Origin: Flammeovirga yaeyamensis
GTDB lineage: Bacteria; Bacteroidota; Bacteroidia; Cytophagales; Flammeovirgaceae
Assembly: GCF_018736045.1 (NCBI RefSeq)
Contig: NZ_CP076133.1
Location: 186,001 to 250,000, forward strand
DNA length: 64,000 nt
Direction: 5' to 3'
Position numbers and translations under genes: made by a program. The notes below the pieces were generated by a model, which searched no databases, was not told the origin of the DNA, and saw nothing but the letters and a program-made list of their open reading frames with translations. Positions within the stretch are counted from its first letter, which is position 1, and each line of letters begins with the position of its first letter. Positions 54,058 to 62,592 of this stretch are shown piece by piece.

Positions 54058-55680
54058 TTACCAAAGGTTATGTTGTTTGATATTCACGTTCAGTTGCATC
54101 TCTTCTGTTGGAATAGGGAACACCACATGTTTCTCTTCTGCTCTTTCGCCTGGGAAAGCCAACTGAGATTCGTTATTTTCTCTAAAGCTTGGGTTCGATC
54201 TCACGTTCTCACTCACTTGCTTCATTGTCTCGATAAGAATACCCCAACGTACTAAATCAAATCGTCTGTGACCTTCGAAACATAACTCTCTACGACGTTC
54301 TTCTTGAATCAATTTCAAAAAGTTATCGTTTACTTGCGCCAAACCAGAGTTCACCGTTCCTGCATTCGCACGGTTTCTAACTGCTTCAATATCTAAACGT
54401 GATTGTTCGTTATCACCATTCAATAAGTACAATGCTTCTGCTCTCATCAACAGTACATCACTGTATCTTAAAATTGGGAAGTTAATTGATGTTCTATCCT
54501 TATTTATAACACCCATTTCTAGGCTCTCAGCTGTACCATCGAAGTTGCCGTCCATATCTAAACCAGGAGTCATACGTCTCCATTTTCCAGGGAACCATCT
54601 CAATTCATTAGAAATGTTCATTGGATAAAATGCACCATCTCTATAACCAAAACTGAAGTTTGCACAGTTCCATGCTTTACGCTCATCGCTAGAGTAGTAC
54701 AACGATTTATGCATCGAAGGTGTAATCCAAGCATGTGCTGTAGCGAAAGGCATATTACCTGTAGTTAAGTTAATCTGCACCCCATTGAAGTTACCAATAC
54801 GACCACCCAAGTTTCTACCTTCCGATACCGTGAAGTCCGCTTCGAACATCACCTCTGTATCTACTCTCAAACCTTTGATTTGATTGATGAACACTTCCTC
54901 ATAACTCGGTAGTAAATGATGGTAACCATACTCCGTGATGGCGTTGGTATTTTTCACTACTTGAGTCAGACATGAATCGATTCCGATATCTCCACCTTGA
55001 ATTCTCGCACCCGCCATTGTAAGATACACTCTTGCTAAAAGACCGTGTGCAATTTGCTTGGATAACCTTCCGTATTCTTTAGGACGTTCGTCCATTAACT
55101 CTATAGAATTCTCAAAGTCTTCTACAATCTGATTGTAGATTTTTGGAGCTGCTGTGTTTGGTAAATTCAGCATATCCAAGTTGCCTTCGATATCTGTAAA
55201 ATGCTCCAAACGTAAAGGAATGTGCTCCCAAACTCTTACCATGTTGAAATACATCAAACCTCTAAGTGCATAGGCTTCTCCCAACATTACATCGTGATCA
55301 GCTCTTCTTAGGTTCGGAATCGTATCCAATTGGTTAAGATTATCAATAAAATCATTCACAATATTGATTCCTGCATAGCCTGTTTTCCACATTCTTGCCA
55401 AATCAACATCAGAATCGTTGTACGACATACGGCTTAACTCTCTACCGAAGTTCTGACGCTTGTACAACATCTCGTCCGTTCCAGTGTTCATCCAAGTAGA
55501 GAAATCTTGATCATACATTTCTCTAATGTTAGAATAGGCACCCGATAGGGCCAAACGAACTTCTCTATCGTTTTTATAAAAATTATCTCTTGCTAGCTCA
55601 TCTTTTGGTTGCAAGTCCAAGAACTGACATGAACTAAGCAATCCGATAATGACAAATACTATTTGATTGAATTTTTTCAT
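54058..55680 (-). CDS. susD: SusD-like glycan-binding lipoprotein
   Basis: The 540-aa SusD/RagB family lipoprotein has a lipobox LLSSC. SusD caps the SusC channel and binds oligosaccharide. Family landmarks are LQPKDELARDNFYKNDREVRLA near the N-terminus, TPR-like helices (ALRGLMYFNMVRVW), and the C-terminal FPILRYSDVLLMRAEALY and EERRRELCFEGHRRFDLVRW. Length is normal. It lies 11 bp after susC. Confidence 0.97.
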   Translation of the reverse strand: MKKFNQIVFVIIGLLSSCQFLDLQPKDELARDNFYKNDREVRLALSGAYSNIREMYDQDFSTWMNTGTDEMLYKRQNFGRELSRMSYNDSDVDLARMWKTGYAGINIVNDFIDNLNQLDTIPNLRRADHDVMLGEAYALRGLMYFNMVRVWEHIPLRLEHFTDIEGNLDMLNLPNTAAPKIYNQIVEDFENSIELMDERPKEYGRLSKQIAHGLLARVYLTMAGARIQGGDIGIDSCLTQVVKNTNAITEYGYHHLLPSYEEVFINQIKGLRVDTEVMFEADFTVSEGRNLGGRIGNFNGVQINLTTGNMPFATAHAWITPSMHKSLYYSSDERKAWNCANFSFGYRDGAFYPMNISNELRWFPGKWRRMTPGLDMDGNFDGTAESLEMGVINKDRTSINFPILRYSDVLLMRAEALYLLNGDNEQSRLDIEAVRNRANAGTVNSGLAQVNDNFLKLIQEERRRELCFEGHRRFDLVRWGILIETMKQVSENVRSNPSFRENNESQLAFPGERAEEKHVVFPIPTEEMQLNVNIKQHNLW

Positions 55681-55691
55681 TGTTCTTAATT

Positions 55692-58600
55692 TTAGAATCC
55701 AACTTGTAAACCAATAATTGCTGATTGAGCGGCAGGATAAGACGAGTAGTCAATACCTTTATACATTGCCTGATTTCTCACCGATACTTCTGGATCGTAT
55801 CCCGTGTAGTTCGTGAATACCCAAAGGTTATCGACTGATCCGTAGATTCTGAAGTTTTTGATTTTTAGTTTCTTCAATAAATCTTTATTGAAAGTGTACC
55901 CTAAAGTGATGTTCTTAATTCTTAGGAAAGACGCATCCTCAATAAAGTAATCACTCATTTGATGTCCACCATATACTTGCTGATACGTATATTCCTGAGT
56001 AGGTCCAGGGGCTGCCCAAACACCTTCGTTAATTGGGTTGTTCATTTGCCATCTGTTTCCAACATCAGCCAAGTAGTTTCTACCTCTTTGGTTACCCACT
56101 ACTCCGAAATCGGCCATGTTACCGTTAAATACATCTTGTCCTACTGTCCAAGTAAGTAACACGCTCAAATCCCAGTTTTTATAAGTAAATGTATTCGATA
56201 AACCACCGAAGTATCTTGGGTTTGGATTACCGATGATTTCCTTATCGTTTTCATCAATTACTCCATCTCCGTTGACATCTTTATATTTTGGAAGACCCGG
56301 TCTTACTTCACCTGTTTGAGAATTAAAACCTGGAACACCTTCTTTCAATCTTAACTGTCCATCAGCACCTTTCACAAAGTCATCTACTTGATAAATTCCG
56401 TCGTAACGGTAACCGTACATTTGTGTCATCGGCATGCCCACAAACAGACCATAGTACAATTCTCCGGCAAACATACCACCTACATTTGGATCGTATAATC
56501 TGTAATCCTCACCGTAAGATAGTTTCTTGATTTCGTTATCGTTAAAAGAGATGTTGAAGTTGGTCGACCATTGGAAGTTCTTCGTTTGAACGTTCACAGT
56601 ATTCACCGAAAGTTCCAAACCGTGGTTCAACACAGCACCAATATTTTGTTTCACTTGCTGATACCCTGTTGATGGAGCCACTTTAGCGTCGAACAATAAG
56701 TTATCCGTTAGGTTGTAGTAATATTCTACATCCACTTGTAATCTATTGTTGAAGAAGCCCATATCTGTACCCACGTTGAATTGTTGAGTTGTCTCCCATT
56801 TCAAGTTGGTATTCGCCAATTGCGTTTGATAAAAAGCTGCTTGATAATATCCATTGAAGTAATATCCTGGAGCAACACTCATCGTTGGTAAGAAATCGAA
56901 ATCACCTACTCTGTTGTTACCTGTTGTACCAAAACCAGCTTTGAACTTTAACTCATCAAATACTCCCCAATTTTTTACGAAGTCTTCTTCTCCTGCTCTC
57001 CAAGCCGCTGAAGCTGATGGGAAAATACCGAAACGGTTACCTTCTTTAAATCTCGAAGATCCATCAGCTCTAAGCGATGCCGTTACGATATACTTGTTGT
57101 TATATGAGTAAGAAACACGACCAAAACCAGACATTAAATTCTGCTGAGTAGCCGATGAACCTGGCATTACCGCCATGTTCGCCATTCCCATATTATTCCA
57201 ACCTAGATCGTCTAATGGGAACTGAATAGCAGCAGCTGTTTGTCTAAATCTTTCAGTGATTTGGAAAGACATACCTGCCAATGTTTCAAACTTATGACCG
57301 TTCTTATTGAAGTTGTACATCAATACATTTTCGTTCAAGTAGTTCTGAGACTTCACTTGAGCTAAAGAACCATTGATACCGTCCGATCCTCTATCTGCTT
57401 GGTTCGTCCCTAAGTTGAAGAACGTTTTTGTATCGTTCAAACTCATCTGATAACCCAACTGCGTTCTAAAGCTTAAACCTTCTGCTAATCTTACCGTAAA
57501 GTTTACGTTCGACTGCAACATGTTCACCTCTTCCATACGGTCTGTATTGTTCAACGTAGAAGTTGGAGGATAGAAACCAGCACTTAACTCATCTTCATCA
57601 TCAAGGTCTCCGTTCTTAGGTGTCATTGGTCTAAACATAATGGCCGACTTGATAGCTGATACTTGCGCTGTCGACGTTTTCATACCGTACGTCTTACTAT
57701 TTGCATAGTTCAAATTCAAGTTCATATCCACATGCTTACCAATGGACTGATCCAACTTCAAACGACCATTGATTCTTTCGAAGCTCGAACGTAATAGTGT
57801 ACCTTCTTGATTAACATAACCAATCGAAGTAAATACTTTCGTCTGATCTGAACCACCTTTCATAGAAACTGTATAATTTTGGAAAGGAGCTTGACGGAAG
57901 ATTTCGTCCTGCCAATTAGTGTAATCGGCATCTGTATAATTACTTGCATCTCCCCATGCATCGCCACCACCAATTTCGTGCTGTACGTTTACATATTCTT
58001 GTGGGCTCAATGTCTTTAAGATTCTGTTTTCAGGAACTTGTGACATACCCATTTTGGTATTGAAAGTAATTACTGGCTTACCCGAAGTACCTTGTTTTGT
58101 TGTAATTAGAATTACACCATTTGATGCTCTCGAACCATAGATTGCTGTTGCAGAAGCGTCTTTTAAAACGTCTACACGCTCGATATCCGAAGGGTCCAAA
58201 CTAAACAAAGTGGGATCTTCCAAAGGGAATCCGTCGACTACATATAAAGGAGCAGAAGAACCTGTAATGGTATTGGCACCACGAATCTCGAAGTTCATCG
58301 ACTGACCCGGTCCACCTTCTCCTGAAGATACTTGCACACCGGCCATTCTACCTTGCATCATTTGGTCGAAACTTGCCGCAGGCATGGAGTTGATCTCCTC
58401 ACTCATCACCACCGATTGTATGGAACCCGATACTTCTTTTGCATCTTGTTTACCATAACCAATCACGACCATTTCGTCCAATGTTTGCACATCAGGTTCT
58501 AAGGCGATATCAATTTGTTTTCTTCCTAAAACCTGAATTCTTTGGTTTTGAAAACCAATATATGTCACCATCAAAACCGCATTTACTTTGGCTCTAATCG

Positions 58601-58799
58601 AATAGTTACCATCAAAATCAGAGGCTGTACCGTGCTTAGTTCCTTCTACGCGAATACTCGCACCTGGAACAGGCAAGCCATCTTCATCGACTACCTTACC
58701 GCTTACTTTAACGAACTTATCTTGAGCCATACCCAATTGTGGTACACTCAATAAAACAGATAGTAAGATAGAGAAAGTTAATTTTATAATTCTTTTCAT
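55692..58799 (-). CDS. susC: SusC-like TonB-dependent transporter
   Basis: The 1035-aa outer-membrane transporter imports oligosaccharides bound by SusD. It has a signal peptide, a CarboxypepD_reg-like domain (about 30-105; VSGKVVDEDGLPVPGASIRV), the SusC signature MVVIGYGKQ and a plug (about 115-230). A 22-strand barrel follows, ending QSAIIGLQVGF. It starts 10 bp after the 58810 lipoprotein and precedes susD by 11 bp. Linked GH144 and GH3 genes suggest that beta-1,2-glucan fragments are its cargo. Confidence 0.97.
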   Translation of the reverse strand: MKRIIKLTFSILLSVLLSVPQLGMAQDKFVKVSGKVVDEDGLPVPGASIRVEGTKHGTASDFDGNYSIRAKVNAVLMVTYIGFQNQRIQVLGRKQIDIALEPDVQTLDEMVVIGYGKQDAKEVSGSIQSVVMSEEINSMPAASFDQMMQGRMAGVQVSSGEGGPGQSMNFEIRGANTITGSSAPLYVVDGFPLEDPTLFSLDPSDIERVDVLKDASATAIYGSRASNGVILITTKQGTSGKPVITFNTKMGMSQVPENRILKTLSPQEYVNVQHEIGGGDAWGDASNYTDADYTNWQDEIFRQAPFQNYTVSMKGGSDQTKVFTSIGYVNQEGTLLRSSFERINGRLKLDQSIGKHVDMNLNLNYANSKTYGMKTSTAQVSAIKSAIMFRPMTPKNGDLDDEDELSAGFYPPTSTLNNTDRMEEVNMLQSNVNFTVRLAEGLSFRTQLGYQMSLNDTKTFFNLGTNQADRGSDGINGSLAQVKSQNYLNENVLMYNFNKNGHKFETLAGMSFQITERFRQTAAAIQFPLDDLGWNNMGMANMAVMPGSSATQQNLMSGFGRVSYSYNNKYIVTASLRADGSSRFKEGNRFGIFPSASAAWRAGEEDFVKNWGVFDELKFKAGFGTTGNNRVGDFDFLPTMSVAPGYYFNGYYQAAFYQTQLANTNLKWETTQQFNVGTDMGFFNNRLQVDVEYYYNLTDNLLFDAKVAPSTGYQQVKQNIGAVLNHGLELSVNTVNVQTKNFQWSTNFNISFNDNEIKKLSYGEDYRLYDPNVGGMFAGELYYGLFVGMPMTQMYGYRYDGIYQVDDFVKGADGQLRLKEGVPGFNSQTGEVRPGLPKYKDVNGDGVIDENDKEIIGNPNPRYFGGLSNTFTYKNWDLSVLLTWTVGQDVFNGNMADFGVVGNQRGRNYLADVGNRWQMNNPINEGVWAAPGPTQEYTYQQVYGGHQMSDYFIEDASFLRIKNITLGYTFNKDLLKKLKIKNFRIYGSVDNLWVFTNYTGYDPEVSVRNQAMYKGIDYSSYPAAQSAIIGLQVGF

Positions 58800-58809
58800 G
58801 TCGTTTATC

Positions 58810-60165
58810 TTATTGCGCTCTTACTTGAAGTTGGTGTACATAAAATCTTCTTGCCAATGCTCCGATTTCTGGATTTAAGAAATCAGCCACAAGCGCCACT
58901 TTAATCTTTTTACCTAAGTAAGCTGCTGGAATTTCAACTTGAACTGTTCCGTTAGCTTTCAATTCTGCTTCTTCGATAATTCCCGATGGATATTGGTAGA
59001 ATCTATCAGAAATATCGTTGTCTAGAATTTCCCAATTCGATGTAGTTGGAGAAGCAAGATCTAGTTCATCTGCATCAATCACGGCCACCATCAAATGTTG
59101 GTTATCGTTCATGGCTCCACCGTTGTATCTCCACATCCCTGTAGTACTTACATAAGCCGACTTTTCGAAATCTGTTAAATCGATCGTATCTGTAATCAAG
59201 AAGTTTCTAGATTCTTCTTCCCACGACCAATAGCCAATAAAGATATCGTCGTTAATTACACCGTTTTCGTTTCTCACTTGGAAAGGAATCCCTGCCCATG
59301 CACGTCTCCACATATTACTTGCGAACACTGGTCCACTCACTTCTTCAGTAATTTCAGTGGTATATTCCTGACCTAGTAATTCTTTAGTTACCGTTCCATA
59401 ATGAGGTTCAGTCACCATATTTTCTAAGCCATAGCTGTCTTCAGTTCCTTGGAAAGAGATGCCATGGAAAAGTAGTTTCCCTACATTTTTACCTAGAAGC
59501 TCAACGAACATTGCCTCTTCCTTCAGTAAATCACCTTTAGCATTTTGGATTGAAATATCTAAGCTAAATACCTCTGTTTCCTCATCACCGATAGGGTATT
59601 CTTGAGAAAGTTGTACAGTACCTAACGTTTCATCAATACTAAAAATATCCTGGTGGTTGTGTAAAGTAAAAGTATAAGGTCCGCCACCTTTTGTTCTTGG
59701 AATTTCAGAGTTAAAATCTAATTCATTACCAAAAACTGAATAAATATGAGGAACATAAATCATGTTCTTTGGTGCTGCTTGATGTGCAGTAAATGTCAAG
59801 ATATTTGGGAAGTTAACTTCACCCATAGAGTTCTTGACGTTTACATCAAATGTATAATCTCCTGGCAGTAAGTTATTGTATTCCAAAAACGTAATTATCC
59901 CTGTTTGAGAACTGATAGAAAAGTTGTTCTCTAATGCTATATTTTCACCCGATTGAGAGGTCACCGATGTAAGGCCAAATGTAGCCTCTTCTCCTCCAGT
60001 AAATACCGAAGGTTGATATGTAGTATAATAATCTCCACTCTCATAATCTGCAACACCTGCATATCTCAAATCCTTTGGAGGACCGACATACAAGCCGCTA
60101 TCTTCTTGCGTGCAAGAAAACAAAAGGCAGATTGATAAAAGTTGAATAAAGTAATTCTTCATCAT
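58810..60165 (-). CDS. Surface lipoprotein upstream of susC
   Basis: The 451-aa lipoprotein has lipobox LLFSC. Two cadherin-like modules (FSISSQTGIITFLEY, YTFDVNVKNSMGE; FSIDETLGTVQLSQEY) precede a C-terminal beta domain (about 230-451), much like the DUF4958-type glycan-binding proteins of polysaccharide loci. No catalytic residue is evident. It precedes susC by 10 bp; a surface glycan-binding protein before susC is unusual, as it normally follows susD. It may catch glycan before GH144 action. Confidence 0.75.
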   Translation of the reverse strand: MMKNYFIQLLSICLLFSCTQEDSGLYVGPPKDLRYAGVADYESGDYYTTYQPSVFTGGEEATFGLTSVTSQSGENIALENNFSISSQTGIITFLEYNNLLPGDYTFDVNVKNSMGEVNFPNILTFTAHQAAPKNMIYVPHIYSVFGNELDFNSEIPRTKGGGPYTFTLHNHQDIFSIDETLGTVQLSQEYPIGDEETEVFSLDISIQNAKGDLLKEEAMFVELLGKNVGKLLFHGISFQGTEDSYGLENMVTEPHYGTVTKELLGQEYTTEITEEVSGPVFASNMWRRAWAGIPFQVRNENGVINDDIFIGYWSWEEESRNFLITDTIDLTDFEKSAYVSTTGMWRYNGGAMNDNQHLMVAVIDADELDLASPTTSNWEILDNDISDRFYQYPSGIIEEAELKANGTVQVEIPAAYLGKKIKVALVADFLNPEIGALARRFYVHQLQVRAQ

Positions 60166-60279
60166 TTCAATTCTTAATAGTTGTGAGAAAATTCGAGTTA
60201 GATTGATAAGATCTCTTTCCGGATAAGTTCATTTATCAAATCTCTTTTTAATTGATTTACAAAGTTTAGATAGGTAGTA

Positions 60280-60312
60280 GTAAGGCCTTTGCTGATCAGG
60301 CAAAAGCCTTAC
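60280..60312. repeat. Strong hairpin between GH3 and SusC operon
   Basis: GTAAGGC-C-TTTGC (60280-60292) pairs with GCAAA-A-GCCTTAC (60300-60312), 12 of 13 bp. It lies 17 bp after the GH3 stop. No T run follows on the minus strand, so it may be an mRNA-stabilising or attenuating hairpin that sets the ratio of enzymes to transporter. Confidence 0.6.
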
Positions 60313-60328
60313 ACTAATGTTTTTATAA

Positions 60329-62581
60329 TTACTTCGACTTAATCGGGTTGTACTGCTTACTCGCCTCAAAGTCTTTTGTCAGTTTAAATGATGCTTGTTT
60401 TACGTTATCAGAACTTGTTCCGATATACACGTTGAAGTCCCCTGCTTCAACACCTTCACTCATGTCCCATCTATGGTACGTCAAGGCTTCTTTTGCGATA
60501 GTGAAAGTAACTGTTTTTGTTTCTCCTTTTTTCAAGAAGATCTTCTCAAAACCTTTCATTTCTTTTAAAGGTCTTGTTGATTTTCCGATCAAATCTTGGA
60601 TGTACAATTGAACGACTTCTTCACCATCATAATCACCTGTATTGGTTACTTCAATAGAAGCCGTTATTGGTTGATCTTCCATTGTTTCCGCAGATAATTT
60701 GATGTCGCCATAGGCAAACTCAGTGTAGCTTAATCCGTAACCAAATGCGTAAAGAGGTGTATTCGGCACGTCCAAATAATTTGATTTATAACCTGATGGT
60801 TTTTCTGGATCGAATGGTCTACCTGTGTTCTTTGCGTTATAGAAAATTGGAATTTGACCAACATTTCTTGGGAACGACATTGGTAGTTTACCCGATGGAT
60901 TGTATTTACCAAAAATTACGTCTGCAATAGCTGGACCGGCCATAGTTCCTAAGTGCCAAGTCTCTAATAATGCATCTGCTAATTCGTCTTCTCTTTCTAG
61001 AGTTAACGGTCTACCGTTCATCAAAACAACTACGATAGGCTTCCCTGCTTGCTTTAAGTGTGCCAACAATTCTGTTTGAACACCAGGGATATTGATATCC
61101 GATCTACTTTTCGCTTCACCAGAAATCGTTCTTGGTTCGCCGATCGCTAGAACAACTACATCCGATTGCTGTGCTACTTCTAATGCTTCTGCAAAACCTG
61201 TTGTATCCGCACCACTCATTTTACAGCCTTTAGCATAAAGTAATTCCGCTTTATCTTTTGTAGCAGCCTTCATTCCTTCGAATAACGACTTCGCTTGTTT
61301 TGGTGATCCTTTTGCCTTCCAACCACCCAATACATCTTTCTTGCTCTTAGCCAATGGACCAATCAAAGCAATTTTCTTTGTATTGTTTAATGTTAGAGGT
61401 AGTATTTGATTCTCATTTTTCAATAAAACAATCGAACGTTGTGCTGCTTTTCTTGCTCTGTTTTTGAAGTCTTGAGAAAGAGTCACCGATTTTTCTCTTT
61501 CGGCATCACAGTATCTATAAGGATCATCAAATAGTCCTAGTTTGAATTTTACTAACAAGATTCTTCTAACCGCATGATCAATGTCTTTTTCAGATACTTT
61601 ACCGTCTTTTACCGACTGTACTAATGTGCTCAAGAAAACATCACCTTCCATATCCATATCGATACCAGCATTTAAAGCTAACTGACCAGCTGTTGGCAGA
61701 TCGCCTGCGATACCGTGAGGAATCAATTCGTTAATCGCCGTGTAATCCGTTACAACTACTCCTTCAAAATCCCACTGATCTCTTAAGATATCTTTGAAAA
61801 GGTAAGGATTAGCTGTACTTGGCGTACCGTTAATTTCGTTGAAAGAAGTCATGAATGTTTCTACACCTGCATCCACACATGCTTTAAAAGGAGGAAGATA
61901 TACATCGTGTAACGTTTGTAAAGACATGTCTACTGTGTGATAATCACGACCACCTTGAGGTGCACCGTAAGCTAAGAAGTGCTTTGCACAAGCCAATACT
62001 GTGTTTGTTGCAGCTAAATCGTCTCCTTGGAAACCTTTCACTCTTGCTTTTGCTACCTCACTGTTGTAGTAGGTATCTTCTCCGGCACCTTCCATTACTC
62101 TACCCCAACGCGGGTCTCTAGATACATCGACCATTGGAGCGAATGTCCAGTGAATACCTGCTGCTGATGCTTCTTCTGCGGCTACTCTAGCTGCATCTTG
62201 CATCAATTCCAAGTCGAAAGAACTTGCTTCTCCTAATGGAATTGGGAAGATAGTTTTGAAACCGTGGATTACATCGTAGCCAAATAATAATGGAATACCC
62301 AAACGAGTTTCTTCCACAGCCATTTTCTGAAGTTTACGAGTGTAATCTGCAGATACAGCATTGAATAATGATCCAACGTGACCTGCCTTTACGTCTTTCT
62401 CCACATTCCCTCTTAGTGTAGGTCCTGTGACATCACTCGAAGAAGTAAACTGAGTCATTTGCCCCACTTTCTCCTCAAGAGTCATTTTCTTTAGAAGTTT
62501 TTCAACATCTTTCGTGTAGTCTTGAGCCCACATCACCTGACTCAAACAAAGTGAAAGTATAGTTAATAGTATCTTTTTCAT
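60329..62581 (-). CDS. GH3 beta-glucosidase
   Basis: The 750-aa exported enzyme has signal peptide MWAQ. The GH3 N-terminal barrel contains PRWGRVMEGAGEDTYYNS, the substrate-binding CAKHFLAYG and the nucleophile Asp279 (VVVTDYTAI). The second alpha/beta domain and a C-terminal Fn3-like domain (YGLSYTEFAYGDIKLS) complete the usual order. GH3 enzymes release glucose from beta-glucosides. Pairing with GH144 upstream (11 bp) and SusCD downstream matches the Bacteroides locus for beta-1,2-glucan (sophorose-type) oligosaccharides. It probably acts in the periplasm. Confidence 0.95.
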   Translation of the reverse strand: MKKILLTILSLCLSQVMWAQDYTKDVEKLLKKMTLEEKVGQMTQFTSSSDVTGPTLRGNVEKDVKAGHVGSLFNAVSADYTRKLQKMAVEETRLGIPLLFGYDVIHGFKTIFPIPLGEASSFDLELMQDAARVAAEEASAAGIHWTFAPMVDVSRDPRWGRVMEGAGEDTYYNSEVAKARVKGFQGDDLAATNTVLACAKHFLAYGAPQGGRDYHTVDMSLQTLHDVYLPPFKACVDAGVETFMTSFNEINGTPSTANPYLFKDILRDQWDFEGVVVTDYTAINELIPHGIAGDLPTAGQLALNAGIDMDMEGDVFLSTLVQSVKDGKVSEKDIDHAVRRILLVKFKLGLFDDPYRYCDAEREKSVTLSQDFKNRARKAAQRSIVLLKNENQILPLTLNNTKKIALIGPLAKSKKDVLGGWKAKGSPKQAKSLFEGMKAATKDKAELLYAKGCKMSGADTTGFAEALEVAQQSDVVVLAIGEPRTISGEAKSRSDINIPGVQTELLAHLKQAGKPIVVVLMNGRPLTLEREDELADALLETWHLGTMAGPAIADVIFGKYNPSGKLPMSFPRNVGQIPIFYNAKNTGRPFDPEKPSGYKSNYLDVPNTPLYAFGYGLSYTEFAYGDIKLSAETMEDQPITASIEVTNTGDYDGEEVVQLYIQDLIGKSTRPLKEMKGFEKIFLKKGETKTVTFTIAKEALTYHRWDMSEGVEAGDFNVYIGTSSDNVKQASFKLTKDFEASKQYNPIKSK

Positions 62582-62592
62582 CGCGTTAAGTT

